64,000 bases of DNA, from NCBI GenBank assembly GCA_023213395.1, contig CM041465.1, forward strand, positions 243,729,741 to 243,793,740. The letters run 5' to 3'. Both the position numbers and the translations under genes were made by a program. The stretch comes from Cycas panzhihuaensis (taxonomy: Eukaryota > Cycadophyta). The stretch's first letter is position 1. Every line of letters starts with the position of its first letter. A model generated the notes under the pieces. The model did not search any database. It was given only the letters and a program-made list of their open reading frames with translations, and was not told the DNA's origin. Positions 10,912 through 23,896 of this stretch are shown here, in pieces.

Positions 10912-11553
10912 TGTTGAGAATACAAGGTCCCAAACCTTAAACTGCCACAAGATCTAAACTATTTTATAACTAGTTACAGGAATCAAAACTAAGATTTAAC
11001 ATGCAAGTTCTAAAATCAAAGATAATGTAATAACATCAATATATAAGCTAAACATCACATATGCACCTGATATAATGTGGTAAAACCCTAGTAGTGTGCT
11101 AGGGAAACATCCACATAGGAAAGGTATCGATCTTTATTATTGTAGAATAGAGAAACAGTATATCTTAGTAGCAGAGTGCTCTCAGGAACAACAACCAGTC
11201 GTCACCCTTGTCACAGTACAGTACATTACATACAACATAATAAGAAAATCCCTAAAACGGGCTTCATGAGAGGGACATCTAAGGCATAAATCTCAACCCT
11301 AGAATCTAGGGTATTTGTATCGAATGACCTTGATTCTCTTTACATTTTAATAAGGTTTACAGGGCTAATTTTTTGGGTTGGGGGCTATTGCCTATGAACC
11401 CCCTCTTAGTGGGGGGCATTCCATGCCCCCCGTACCCCCCGACCAAGGGGGGCTCTCACCCCCCTTGGAACCCCCAAGAAAGATTGGGGGGGAAACTACA
11501 CCGAAACATGCCAAAATTTTAGCCTTAAACAATTGTTGTCACAATACCCAACA
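10912..11553 (-). repeat. 5' LTR of copia A (642 bp)
   Basis: On the + strand it begins TGTTGAGAATACAAGG and ends ATACCCAACA, matching the other copia LTRs in length and order, including the C/G-run block at 11380-11490. It marks the outer right end of A. Confidence 0.9.
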
Positions 11554-13488
11554 TAGTATACATCAAAGGGGTAATTATATCAATTTAATAATCATGGTTT
11601 TAACATTAGCTAACATATTCTACTAATAAAAGTATTGCATTTACTATTCTAGTATTAATATTATGCCTTTGATCTTAAAATTAATTTAGTATATGGAAGA
11701 ACATCTAGATAATCATGTCCCACACCTAGAGGAATAGGTACATAAATTGGAAGGGGTTATTGATATGTTAAATTTATACTTAATTCCCATTTTGCACAAG
11801 AGGATAGCATCTAAGACAAACGTATCTTCATCAAATCCAACTCTATAAAAATAGTAGATATTCATTAATATCAAAAGTATAAATAGTTGTGTATAATCAA
11901 TCAATGATTTGATCAATACTTTGGTAGTTAATGAGTTTATTGCTAAAATATAGAAGTGCAATCTAAATAATTATATTGAAATAAAGGATAAATAATGAGG
12001 CATACCAAGGAAGAGAAGGAGAAAGTGAAGTAATAACTAACTACTTTCTCATAATCATAGTTACTTTCATCTTTAATACAATGGATTCACTCATAATGAC
12101 TTGGTTAGAGAAGGAGATAAAAGAGGAAGATAAATAAAACACAAGGTGGTTACAATTCCAACTGGCATATGGGGTGTGACTAGTATATTCTTATTTTTGT
12201 TTTATTCTATTTTGTTATTTTTTTTTATCTTTCTCTTCACTTTTCATTAGTTTTTTCTGAATAGCATGCATGCGTATCATCCCCCCCCCTCCCCACTTTT
12301 TTTCTTTTTTTCGTATGATAATTTCCATCTAATATTTTCCTTTTATCATTCATTGATCTCCTATTACTTCTCCTTAACAAGTTGCATGTGATTATGGAGA
12401 AGATATTATGTCCTAAGAAAACCAATCATTGATAGGCCCATTAGCAAATCTCAAGACTCAAATGTTGAAAGTATCATTTGATCAAAGTAAAAGATCTTAT
12501 TATCCTTAGATTATTCCTTTTGGGAAAATCCTATTGGATATCAAATAGCTCATAGTAATATTTGTAGTTTAATTATGCAATCCAATAATTATAGGATACT
12601 ATAAGTTACCTATTATGTGTACTTGAGAATTAATGAAATAATGTCATTTGTTATCAAATCTATTATAATAAATATCTAATGGTATTTAAGTGACTTATTT
12701 ATTTTATTTAAAGATAAAAAATATATTTTATATTTAGTCTTGGGTATGTTAAAAGATCTTCTCCTATGTTATCCTTACATCCTATGTTAAAAGTTATGCG
12801 AATATAATCTTGAATCTCTTATCCACTTCATATTATCAAAATACTCAGATGTTGATGATGTGTAATTAGTTGACTTGATTGTAATATTGGTAATAATGAT
12901 GAATTTTGTGACCATCTAACACTATTTATAAGGAATTTATCATGATATCGACACTCTCTTTTCTTATTTTCCCTTATGTCTCAGGACTTACAACCTCACC
13001 AAGTGTCAGTAGCCTATTGTTTATACATAATATAATCAAGCATAATGGTTGATATCACTCTTAGAATTATGCAAATATTAGAAAGTATTTAAATCATTCA
13101 AGCATTTTAGATGTCATAAGCTTAAAGGAATCACCCTAACAAAGGAAAGGGTTTATTTACCCCTTAGTTATGCACTATTCTTTTAGTAGCCCATGAACAA
13201 GTAAACTAATGACATGTTAGGTAATTTGGACAAGCATTAGGAAGAATTGTGATAGTAATTCCTTATTAAGAGAGTAATAGAAATTTTAAGGTTCAAACTT
13301 AGTCTAATAAATTATGCCCTTAATATAATGATTATAGGATCATGCCTAAATTAATTATTAATTTCCATGATGAAAGATCAATGTTGTTATGTTTTATTTA
13401 GGGAATTATTTAGAAATTATTAATGTATGAATGTTGGAGTAGGGATATATATTTAATGAATTTATGTGACTCTATGTATGTGTGTGTG

Positions 13489-13519
<31 letters not shown>

Positions 13520-15280
13520 TAAAGGAATACTTTTTTGATTTAGAATAAACATATACCAATACACTCAAGATAAAAATTAAAAAGGCCCATAGCTTGAAAT
13601 CACCCTTACCCATTCATACATCTTATTTTGATTAATACATCACTTTGATCATTTTCGACTAGGCTGGGTTTGATCATTATTTTTGAGGTATGGTAATATA
13701 CTGACACCTTGTGGGCTCCATAACATAATTTTTACCCCTAAATCTCACATATACCATTTTGAAAAGTTTTTCCACTCGTATAAGTGCATTGTTTGCTTCT
13801 ACCTATCAACCCACATAAGTAGGCACAAGGGATAATAATATCTAAATAAAATTTAATTAGAACCATTAGTATACAATAAATTCATGAGATAAAATAGTAA
13901 TCATTACATAATGATGGGTTGCTTTTGGTTCTCTCATAACTAGAGGCAACCAAGAGTAGTACACATAGTATCTAGAATAATACACAATAAGTACAATATA
14001 TACAAGTGCATTGCACTCTCTAACAAAAGCAGTTATAACCCCCCTCCCCCCCTCCCCCTTAAAGATTATTCTTTTGTATTTATTCTTCATTCTTTGTAAT
14101 TGCAGGCTAAGTTGGTTGTAATTATTCCTTATTTAAAGATATATTCCACATGTGACTAATTATATTAGTCTCGTTGCTACTAATTTAGCCTATACACATC
14201 TCTCCTACCATAATTCTTACAAGTCCTTCTACTCTTAAGTAATAAAGTACTATAATTACTAAAACAAAATAAAATTTTAGCCCTCTTATTCTTTTCTGAT
14301 TTTTTCCATTTTAGTGCAAATCCTATATAGGTCTGGTCAGTAAATTGTATAGGGTAGATTTATGCCTTACTTATTATAATGGTTATAAAGGATCTTGACA
14401 TCACATAATACTTATAACTAGGCTATTGTTGGCTTCTTACCCAAATGCAACTACTTGATTTCTTCCTCTAGTTCACTCTTCCTCATTTCTACAAAAAGTA
14501 ATTTGCTTCTCAATGAATAAATCATTGACTAGAAATGGTTTGCATACTTGGAATCTTCTCGCATTTGCATAATTCATGCTCCCAACTTATGTATTACCTT
14601 TTTTAGTCCCTATGGGATTTTCTCGGTAAACATGGCATCAAAGACTAGTACAAATGATCTACTTTAGACATGTCACCTACCTAATATAGAATGAATTTAA
14701 TCAAAACTCTGATTTCACTTCACAAGTTGTTAATTGATCTTCTTCCTTTTGGATCTAATACTAATCTAGTGGTGGTCATTTACTTCAATCTTTTAGTTTA
14801 CTTACTAGATCACATATAACTTTAGCTAGAAATGAGACCTTTCAATATGCCACATTATGTGGTTGGCATTCAATTAGATCGATCCCCTCCTCCACCAATT
14901 TCTCACTGCTAAAATCAAAATCTACCTCAATAGTCTAACTATTTAGAATTTTGATTATTTCTTACTTAACTTTTTTGGCTATAATTTTCCTTTTATTTTT
15001 TCTTTCTTCTTTTATAATTATGAGCTTCTTAGACTATAGGGTTGGCTAGTGTTCTTCCTCCTCAAACTTCCTTCTTAATTGACACCCCATCTTCTCCTAC
15101 CTTTTTCTTTCTTCTTCTTATCTCATCTTTTTTATATATTTTCTCCCTTGTCAGTTCCTTGATAATCTCCTTTTGATTTTCTTATATGTTTTCTTTGGTT
15201 GCCAGGATCACTTATTCTCATTGTTGATTGCATTTATTCACCTCTGTTGGTGTTAGTTAAAGGTTATCTTCTTGACTTTT
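11554..15280. other. AT-rich old sequence without recognised genes
   Basis: No LTR ends, RT or integrase motifs and no credible open frame. Pyrimidine runs with C tracts occur at 12282-12297 and 14038-14062. Minus-strand coding flavour (charged, Lys/Glu-rich, many stops) is suspected from about 14700 to 15280, continuing the relic at 15301-15660, but I cannot assign it. Likely remains of very old elements. Confidence 0.4.
13475..13519. repeat. Compound microsatellite (TG)n(AG)n
   Basis: TGTGTGTGTG followed by TA and about 13 AG units. Ordinary simple repeat in AT-rich DNA. Confidence 0.95.
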
Positions 15281-15300
15281 TCTCAAAGAAGTAATCCTTT

Positions 15301-15660
15301 ACTTCTTCTTGGATTTCACTTTTCCATATTTTTCCTCACCTTCTAAAATAATCTATCTATCTTATCATGGTTTATTTCCCTTTCTCTATTGAAGGTAGCT
15401 CTAATTAAAGATATTGTGACTATAATAATTCCTAAAATAAAGTCTGATGGTAAAAAATTATACATTACATACTGGCCTTGATATTATATAACTTCTCTGA
15501 AAGATTCCCTAAGAGAAATGAAGCCCAATTAAATTTGTCTCCTTACTCCACTCATAGAAGTATTGATCTCATCTCCATAGGCACATATAAGTTCCTTTGG
15601 CTTAAAACTACTCAAGTAAAGAGGAAATGAGCTACCTAATATCTATGTTCATCTGCAATG
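15301..15660 (-). pseudogene. Unassigned coding relic
   Basis: Minus-strand translation keeps one frame for about 120 codons with six stops. Two are TAA in places where Gln would fit. Segments: ILGSSFPLYLSSFKPKELIC, YGDEINTSMSGVRRQI, LGFISLRESFREVI, QGQYVMYNFLPSDFILG, VTISLIRATFNREREINHDK, then a Lys-rich helical tail. Amino-acid make-up looks protein-coding, not random AT-rich translation. I do not recognise the family. It lies downstream, in the same orientation, of the old gypsy integrase relic at 17690-18178 and could be an extra 3' frame of that element. Confidence 0.45.
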
Positions 15661-16544
15661 TTGGTGATATGAATTCCATATATAGAAATATATTATACTT
15701 GTATGCCTAGTTATTGATTACTTGCTCTCATGGGATTCTTTTATCCCTAGGCACCTCCTCACCTAAAGTGGGTAACCTTGAGACCTACATAATGGCCTTT
15801 GCTGAAATATCCAAAAAATCAAGTTGATGAGCTACTAAATATCCCATCACAAATAAAAATTTCATTGATATAAAAAATAATCTAGTTGGCACATATTATA
15901 TAAATCCCACCTTTGTCAAGTTTTCATTTCCCGCATCATTGTTTGGCATATTGCTCTATTCGTTCTTGATTCTTTTATCACTTATCTCTTAAAAAATAAC
16001 CTAAATATGTTTAGTATTCTTCATTCTAGTCTTCTACAATTACCTTTAAATTTTTTCTATTCTTTGACTTATTTTTTTCATTCAAATATTGTTATCTTAT
16101 ATCCTGTCAACCATGCAAAACCACTATCATTCTAAATTATGGGTGCAATAACTAAGTTGCAACTAAGTCATATCATATTTAACCTCCTACTATACATGGT
16201 GGCCACTTGTCACTGTAATTACTCCTCTAATCATCTTAATTTAAGGGCTAATCTTATTGTCATGATTCCCAAAGATTTTGTTGAATGTCTACCACCAACA
16301 TTAACCACTTATACCCCAACTTCATTCCTACTTTTCTATTTTTCCATCTAATGATTCTAATTTCTCATTTCCTTTTCTTTATTCCCTTTCTTATTACTCA
16401 TTTGATGTGATCATCTTCTTCCTTCCTAATTTTGTTTAGACTTGATTATATTACTTTATTACTTCTAACATCTGGATACTCAATTATGTTCCATGTTTTG
16501 ATACTTAATCAAAACTTTTCACCTTTTTAGTTAGAACCATTCCA

Positions 16545-17475
16545 AGTTGTAACTACTTCCCACTTTTAGTTATGTCCTTCTATGTCTAGGTTATGACTAT
16601 TCATTGCACAAGTTGTAACTCTGTAATCTTTCATTATTCTAAGTTACACCTAGTTGTGGTCTTTTGTTGTTCCTGATTATAACCACTTTACTTTTCTAGT
16701 TGTGACCTTTACTTCCCTATTTGTAACCTTCTACATCTTGGGTTATAATCTCTTTGCTCTTATGGTTTCAACCTTCTATGTCCTAGGTTGTAACTGATTT
16801 ACTTTCCTAGTTGTAACCTTATACATCCTAGGTTGCAACTTCTTTGCTTTCTTAGTTACAACTTTCTACATCCCAAGTTGTAATTACTTTACTTCCTTGG
16901 TTGTAACCTTATTCATCTTGGGTTATAACCTTTTTACTTCCATGATTGCAACCTTCTGTATCCTAGGTTGTAACCACTGTGCTTCGTTAGTTACAACCTT
17001 CTACATCCCAAGTTATAACCACTTTCTTTCCTTGGTTGTAGCCTTTTGCATCTCAGGTTATAACTTTTTTACTTCCCTGGTTATAACCTTCTACATCTCA
17101 AGTTATAATTACTTTACTTTCCTAGTTATAACCTTCTATGTCCTAAGTTGTAACTACTTTACTTCCCTAGTTGTAACCTTCTATGTCCCAGATTGTAACC
17201 ACTTTGTTTCTTAGGTTGTAACCTTTTATATCTTGAGTTACAAGCACTTTACTTCCTTGGTTGCAACCTTCTGCATCCTAGGTTATAACCTCTTTATTTC
17301 TCTATTTATAACCTTCTATATCTTGGGTTGTAACTACTTTACTTTCCTAGTTACAACCTTCTAAATCTTAAGTTGCAACTACTTTGCTTTCCTAGTTGCA
17401 ACCTTCTACATCCCAGGTTACAACTACTTTACTTCCCTAGTTACAACTTTTTGTATCCCAAGTTGTAACCTTTAT
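16545..17475. repeat. 45-bp tandem repeat array (minisatellite), about 20 units
   Basis: A unit such as CTAGTTGTAACCTTCTACAT plus CCTAGGTTGTAACTACTTTAC recurs every 45 bp with roughly 10-20% variation, more regular from about 16660 on. Each unit holds two related words (GTTGTAACC and GGTTGTAAC). Because the period is a multiple of 3, a 105-codon frame at 16897-17214 repeats a 15-residue pattern ending in YN or CN; it is probably not a gene. Confidence 0.9.
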
Positions 17476-17689
17476 AATCTTGAGGGAAACGTTTTTTAAT
17501 TCTAAATTGTGATTATCTTTAAAATCAAGTTCTATAATTTGAAATCATTAAGGAAAATTTGCTCATATGGTTTTTAACCCCCCCTCCCCAACTTTCTTTT
17601 TTAAACTTACTATGTATTATTTTAATTGACTTCCATTGGTTGTTTTATCAAGCAATGTTCCATTGAGCTATTGGACTTATACTAATCCA

Positions 17690-18178
17690 TTATGTTAAAT
17701 TTAGTTTACCTTATATAGATTGAGCCATTGTAGGTTTAGTTTTCCAAGCTTTATATAAAATTTACTATCCTACAGAAGTACAAGGTCTCCTTCGTGAAAT
17801 AATAGAACTTTAAGATGTTGATCATGCTAAGCTTTTTCTCTCTACTTTTTCGCTTTTAATTCCCATAAAGCCCTTGCCCATTTTTCATCTAACTTCTTTA
17901 ATTTTAAAAATTATTGGTCTTATGAATTATATTCTAATAACTATAATTAGGATGCTACTCAGAAGATTTTTATGTAAAACTCCAAAGGAAGTATGGCTTC
18001 TAATCCATGGATCAACTGAAATGGTGTTCGTTTATAGGGTCTTTTTATTATTGTCCTATTAGCCCATAACATAAAATGAAGATGCTTTGCCCAGTCCATT
18101 CATCTTTCATTATAGATTTTGGACATTATAAATTTTAAAATTTTATTTATACTCTCTACTTACCCAATTTCTTATAGG
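17690..18178 (-). pseudogene. Decayed Ty3/gypsy integrase C-terminus of an older element
   Basis: Minus-strand translation gives HLHFMLWANRTIIKRPYKRT, then PFQLIHGLEAILPLEF, later ALWELKAKK, LLFHEGDLVLL and KLGKLNLQWL with a LYKV end. These match the end of the gypsy integrase core (ALWA.RTT..TPF.LV.G.EAVLP.E) and the C-terminal GDLVLL...GPYKV domain. Stops are few and scattered. The sequence differs from the M/G integrase, so it is another family. It is cut at 18178 by M; the rest should lie beyond the window. Confidence 0.75.
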
Positions 18179-21100
18179 TGGAAGGGCACCTCTAGGGGTC
18201 ACCAGATTAGAAGAGATTGGGCCAACGCAACTAATAACTTCATGGCTAAAGGATTTATAAGAATAAGGAAAAATAATCATCCATAAAGGGAATGTGTGCA
18301 TCAAAATGCAAGTTCGAGGACCTGTAAATGGTATATAAACTCCCTTCCAGGTAAATACCTCCTCAATTTAAAGTTGGCTAAGAGAGTGATCTCCTCAGTT
18401 TATTGAGTAACCTCTAAAAGGGCTCTCCTATGCTGGATGCTTGAGGAAGGAGGATGGAGGTGAGGATGCACTTCTTCTCACGAAGAGGGGATTGGTGGGA
18501 TAAGTCCTAACAAAAAAGAAGACTCACATACAAGCTATAGGTGACTAGTGGTGTGGGTGAATAAAGAAGAAGTTGGCTAAGGACCAACTTTAGGCTGAAG
18601 GTAAAGCAAGAGAAACTTCACTAAAAGAGAGAAAAAGGGACCTTAAGGGGTGGTACCCTTAAGGCACCTACACCTAATATGGAAGTTAGGTGTGGGAGAT
18701 AAAGTAAAGTAGTTTGTTTCTTTGTTTATTTTTTATATGTAGTAGGAAAATGTGGTGGTGTGAGTTATTGCTATTTGTATTTTGTTTCCTGATAGTAAGA
18801 AAAATGAACTTAAAAAAACAACACACTCACTCTTTCTTTCCTAAGTACTAACCTCTCTCTCTTTATCTTTCATAGAAAAATGAAAGGCAAGCAAGTAACC
18901 AAGGAAAAGAATGCAAGCATAAGTGCAATCCTACTCAATAGCATGCAAGGGAAAGCAAGGTGTAAGTGGAAAGATGCACAACCCATCTTATCCAAATTCT
19001 AGTGGAAGTGAGGGTTTGGGTGAGAAAGAAATAAAGTAAAGACATGATTAAAGAGAAACAACACCTACTTATGCAAGTTAACTATCTTTCCTCTTTGTAG
19101 TTGAATGAGGGACACAACAAATGATAGAATGCAAGCTATATTTCCTTTAGTCTTTCTTTTCCATTTGGGAATAGAAGGGGGGTAAAGGGTGAGAAGTAGA
19201 AGGATAAGATGGGAATGGTGTACCCAGGAATCAGACGGTCAGTCTAGAGATCCCCTTGCCTCTTTCACAGTCCAAGCTTGCCTCCTTGATGTGCCTTATT
19301 GCAGATGGTGTAACGAGAGGAACACCGGCAGGGAGCTTCCTTACCTTCCTCAATACCAAAGTGTGAAAGAAATAAAAGGAAAGATATGGATGCTTGTATC
19401 TAAAATTTTAAATCATAATAATAATAATAGGGAAAGAGAGACGTACCTATAATGGAGGTCTTTGTTCTCTCCATAGCATATAGAACCTACATAACACAAG
19501 GTTTGCCCTTTCCCAAGGGGAACTAGTTACGTGTGGGAGCAAGTGCATACAAAAGATGTATATATATATATGTGATCTTCTTCAAAGGAAAAGGGGAAAA
19601 GGATGATAGCCCTAACAAATATTTTCTAAATAACCAAATATACAATGCCAATTTTGTTTTACCTTGTATGCACAACAAACTAATAATGTGGGAAAAGGGG
19701 GGTGAAAGGGAGGAAAATGGGTAGCCTTAAAATGGTTGACCCTCTCGACTGAAAGTCCCCATGTTCCCAAGCACTCAAGCAAATGGCTAAAAGGGATAAG
19801 ATCACCCAAATAGTAAAGAGAATAGTAAGTTTTGCATATGAGAGGAAGCATTACAAGAAAGTTGCAAAAGCTAAAAAAGTTGTAAAGTGTAACTTTTACA
19901 AGATTTTACAAAAGTAAACGCAAAGTTAAGAAACATAAAAGGGGGTTGATAACTAGTTTATATGGGGTTCTTAGTAGATGGTTGTAGGTGTATTAAGGGG
20001 CTAGTAATGTTGTAATTAGTGGAGCTCCCTATCCCTGAAAGCTTCTAGGTGGACAAGGAAGGTATAGGGAAGGAAAAGGGAAGGAGAGAAGGGGGCTACC
20101 CTTGAAGAGAAGGCATATGGTTGTGGAACCATACTTAAAACTCCTTTCAATCTCCCACATGCCACTTTTCCTTCCACCTTCTTTGATGGACACTAAGAAA
20201 AATTTAGGAAGAAGAGGGATGAGCCAATGGAAAAGATGGTTTACCTCCCAATATAGAAAGATGAAGTAGAAACTTCACATATAAAAACAGGAAAAGACAA
20301 TCAAAAGAATACTTATGCTATGAAAGAAAAGAGCAAACGCAGATATGTAGATACCTAGTGAGGATATATCTGAGGAAGATCTACCAGGAAAATAGGATGA
20401 GGAGGAGGTTCCCTTTGAAAGATTACTGGAAAATCCTTGTAATACCATGGAAAAGAAGCATAACCTACAAAAGAAATGATGATTGAGGCTTGGTAAAGCA
20501 CTTAGAACATGCATCTGTCTCAATAAACCCTACTACAGACTTACAACTTATGTTTTTTGACCTGTTAGAATTGATAGCTAGAGTGTGGAGCAAGTACATC
20601 AGGTTTGGAGCTTGTTCAGAACTTTTTTGAGAAGATAGGAGGAAGAAGAGAGTAAGAAGAAGAACAAAATGAGTAAAAATTTAGGTTTTTAAACCTAAAC
20701 CTAACTCAACGGGTGATTAGGTTTTACCTTGGGTGAGAAACAATCTAACACCATGTGGTAACTATGTATTTAATGTGAAATTAGCTATGGATAGATAAAA
20801 AAAGGATTTTGAATCATTGTATCATGGTAAACTTTGTAGTACTATAGAGTTTGCAATGGTACCATAGAGTTTACATTGGTGCAACTAGAACTAAGATAAA
20901 ATAAGAAATGGGGAAGCTTAGGGGCTCCTAAAAAAGGGGCCTTAGACCCTAAAGAGGCAATAATGTAGTGTCAAGGAGTTAAGGGAGGCCATGAGACCTA
21001 GAAAGACCAAGGTAGGCAAGAAAATGATGGTCAAGTACTCTGAAAAGAGACAAGTGGCACATAAGGACGACAACCAAGCCTAGGCATATTGCTAGGGGAT

Positions 21101-21408
21101 ATGTCACACCAAGAAGTGATGAAAGATGGGATATGAGAGCCAAAAGTACTTGGGGACATTATGGAGATATGGCAGAGGGTTGTAGGGTGCCATGGGATAT
21201 GTATCCCAAGTTGTCATAGGCTAAGGTGTTAAGATGCTACATGCACAGGTAAATAATGCATAGTGATCACACAATCAACTAATCAATGTATAGCATGCTT
21301 CTATCGACAATCTTATAGTAACCTAGAGCTAATGGGAAGGGGGATAGAAGCATACCTACACTTACCTGAGTCGAGTCACCCATGTCCATTCTTGATAGCT
21401 AGAAAACA
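18179..21408 (-). repeat. 3' LTR of gypsy element M (3230 bp)
   Basis: On the + strand it begins TGGAAGGGCACCTCTAGG (inverse of the LTR end) and ends TAGAAAACA (inverse of TGTTTTCTA). It is co-linear with 29124-31326 and inversely with the G and L LTRs. The TATA region has decayed to TTTAAAAA near 20688. A TA seed of 13 nt at 19559-19571 corresponds to the 105-nt expansion in the other LTR. Confidence 0.9.
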
Positions 21409-21410
21409 TT

Positions 21411-21423
21411 GCCCCCTTAGCAA
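21411..21423 (-). other. Polypurine tract of gypsy element M
   Basis: Minus strand GCTAAGGGGGC, two bases from the 3' LTR start, as in L and G. Confidence 0.65.
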
Positions 21424-21902
21424 CAGAGCCTCACTACTCAGAAGCATAATGTAATGGTGAATATTAGAAACACAAAGGTTAGTAATATGCATCAAGTATA
21501 GCAATTTTATCATCTAAGGGTGGTGGCAAGTGTCATAGTAGAATACATGGCCAGGGAGAAGAGAAGGGTGATATAGGGGTTGCCAATGCATCGCCCTAAA
21601 GTCTAATGAGAGAGAGGGTAAATAAGAGGGATGTCACCATCATATATGTGTAAGGTGAATGGTGGTGATAATCTTGAACATGGTCAACCAAATGCTATGA
21701 ATGAGAGATATATACATAGAAAGGTTAACATGTTGGGGCTTCGTGTTGGGGATAGTACAAAGGATAAAGGGAAGAAAAAGAAACTTGATGGTCACCATAG
21801 TTGAACCTCATTAGTGGTCAGCTTTCAGAGGTATAAATGGATTTCAATATAGAGGATAGGACAAACCCATAACCAGGGTGTTTGAGCCACCTGATAGGTT
21901 CC

Positions 21903-22325
21903 TCAAGGAGGATCATCAAGGAGAGGGAGATGATGCTCGAGGATGCAATGAACGGGGACATCCACCTCAGCATTCAAGTCTCAGGGAATGTGTTGAATAT
22001 CTATCAAAGAGAAGCAAGATAAGAGGGACCTAGTAGTCGAAGTGAGGGATCTCAAATGTGGGCAACATACCTAGTAAACCTAGGTAAGATGCGACATGAC
22101 TATTTACGAGTCACAAAGTAGGATGATTGGGTCATGGTAGAAACAAAGTGCATTGGTAAGGGCCTCAATAATAGTTATGCACTTAGCTTTGTTATTGGTG
22201 GCCTTGAGAAGGAAGATTCCAGAATATATACAATCATATTAGGAGGGGTCACAGAGGATACACATAGTAGCAAAAGTTCTTGGATTACCATGACTTCCTC
22301 CATTAGTAAAGATAAGTAATGCCAT
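21903..22325 (-). pseudogene. Free-standing type I RNase H frame (M), catalytically dead
   Basis: ATG at 22325, 423 nt to a TGA at 21905-21903, exactly the length seen in L and G. It begins MALLIFTNGGSHGNP, so the first catalytic Asp is Asn. The EATNNKVEY motif of L reads KATNNKAKC here, losing the Glu. LLCDS is kept, then a TAA. The last motif reads NAEVDV. Six or more internal stops. The start codon and context (MALLIFT) agree with G, which supports this as the true start of the family's RNase H frame. Confidence 0.8.
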
Positions 22326-22894
22326 AGTGAGAAGATAAGGATTTCTATCAAACGGTGGAAGAAAAGATGATGGTGAGGTTGATAAGTAGAGAGAAGGAAG
22401 AAGAGGTAGCAAAAAGACTACGGATCACTTAGAAGGCTACATATATAGACCATGAAGGATAGGAGAGTCCTAAAAGAGGCTACCTGGGGGTGAGGAAACT
22501 GACCCGACGAAGAGGCAAAGAGATGGCAGTAGAAAAGGCCCCTTTGGGGCCCCAAAGGTCATAAAAAAGGTTGAGGTAGGGTCCATAATAGGGGAGTCAC
22601 TTCTTTTGGGATCTCCAAAGGCTCAAATAGGCAAAAAAAAAAGATCTAAGATGGAAAAACAGGTCAAAGGAGTGTATACATGGGTATGTTTTAGAGTAGC
22701 ATAAAAAATAAAATAGAAAAGGTCTGCAGGAGACTGAAAGAGTCATCATAAATATGCTAAGGAAGCTTGAAATGGAAGATGTAGAGGCAAAATAGGGGAC
22801 ATACCTAGAAGACAAAGGTAATGAGATAAGGACAATAGTTGGGAGGGCTATCACGATGGAAGAAAGGGAGAAAGTACCTCCCAGGGCCTCCGTG
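22326..22894. other. Divergent intergenic region of M
   Basis: Matches G 61530-62089 and L 4008-4548 in inverse orientation. No conserved coding frame. Confidence 0.45.
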
Positions 22895-22904
22895 TATATA
22901 AAAG
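22895..22904 (+). promoter_or_regulatory. TATA box of the antisense transcription unit (M)
   Basis: TATATAAAAG on the + strand, which is antisense for M, followed by GATTCATTTTCATAGG as in L and G. It is a better TATA box in this direction than in the sense direction. Confidence 0.5.
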
Positions 22905-22920
22905 AAGGAGGGTGAAAATG

Positions 22921-23095
22921 AGATTCATTTTCATAGGATCGTGATTGATCTGGAGCACTTCCTCTGTGCAACAAAGCTCTACTTAACTTTGGAGGCACAT
23001 AGTGGGAGATATGACTGTTAGATCAGAGCGAGGAGACAACCCACATGACCCAGATGATGAGATAACAGTGGCGAGGCTAGATCTAGTGAGTGGAT
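22921..23095 (+). pseudogene. Orphan exon 1 of the antisense gene (M)
   Basis: Homologous to exon 1 of L and G and ending AGATCTA before the donor GTGAGT at 23096. The first ~170 bp of intron 1 follow; the sequence then jumps (about 23265) to the region downstream of exon 3. Exons 2 and 3 with the PMD are deleted, so only a promoter, exon 1 and donor remain. Confidence 0.5.
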
Positions 23096-23896
23096 TATCC
23101 CCTACCCTCTTCATTTTGTCATCTAAATTTAATGACTTTTTGAGTTTTTAAAGTTTATTTTTAGCCCCTTAAGGGTGATTTAGGATCCTTTAGAGCCTGA
23201 ATGGGGCCTAGAGAGGGGGAGGATGAGGGCATTAGGTAGCCCTAGTCCCAGTGGGCCAATTGGCACCCTGTTTGTTCCATGATGATGGTGTTATGATGGT
23301 TTTATGATGTTGTATTATTGTTTATTTGTTTATGTTTATATGTATGCATGGGAGATGGATGCATGGAGATATGGATGTATGGGCGTATAAGGGGCTATAC
23401 ATCATGATGATTTTAGTTGATTGTTATATGTAGCTTTTGTTGTTAGATCGATTGGATAACACCCACACTTCCTTTCATGTAGGATCACACTCATAGTGGA
23501 CACACACGACCACCATTCGTGTAGGTGATAGGCATGTGTGAGGCTAAGAGATGGAAGGCTATGCATGTCTATCGAAGGAGCATAGCAGATATGCAAAGGA
23601 AGCGATGGCAGAGAGAGAGTACGTGTACTCAAGCATGAAGTCCTAGTTGAGGTAGGTTTTCAAGCTCAGGAATGACATAAACTTACACATCCAATTAAGA
23701 GGAAAGGTTTCCCTTAGGAGGAGGACAAAAAGATTCCATAGGAGGTATGGAACTATAAAGATAGGAAGGCCACCCTAAGCTACCATTCTACCTATGGTTA
23801 GGGGGATTAGAGACATGCTTAGAGCGATAGTTTAGGCTCATTTTAGAGTGAAAAGAGAGGAATAAGTATGTCTAGTCTATTTGGGAGTAGGGAAGG
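23096..23896. other. Rejoined intron 1 and 3' spacer of M
   Basis: 23096-23265 matches intron 1 of the antisense gene. From about 23270 on it matches the spacer between exon 3 and the integrase end (ATG/TAT-rich, then GCTCATTTTAGAGTG shared inversely with L and G). No gene. The switch marks a deletion of about 3 kb relative to G. Confidence 0.5.

Larger units (their letters stand above)
8274..11553 (-). mobile_element. Ty1/copia element A, 5' part
   Basis: Minus-strand copia element of the same family as B, C and D. From right to left: 5' LTR, initiator tRNA-Met PBS, gag with zinc knuckle, protease region, integrase, start of RT. RT stops abruptly at 8274, where the L LTR ends. The simplest reading is that L inserted into A and that the rest of A lies beyond L's 5' LTR, outside the window. 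CTAGT at 8274-8278 is the predicted target duplication. Confidence 0.85.

Noticed and set aside
13475-13519. Possible regulatory GAGA element
   Set aside because: A simple compound microsatellite in gene-free DNA; no nearby gene supports a role.
16897-17214. 105-codon frame with 15-residue repeats as a possible repeat protein
   Set aside because: The period of 45 bp is a multiple of 3, so open repeated frames arise by chance; no start context or conservation is visible.
16545-17475. CRISPR-like array
   Set aside because: Units are contiguous and variable with no unique spacers, and the genome is a plant's.
22134-22319. A + strand 61-codon frame over the M RNase H
   Set aside because: Shadow of the minus-strand RNase H frame; the same shadow appears opposite the L and G copies.
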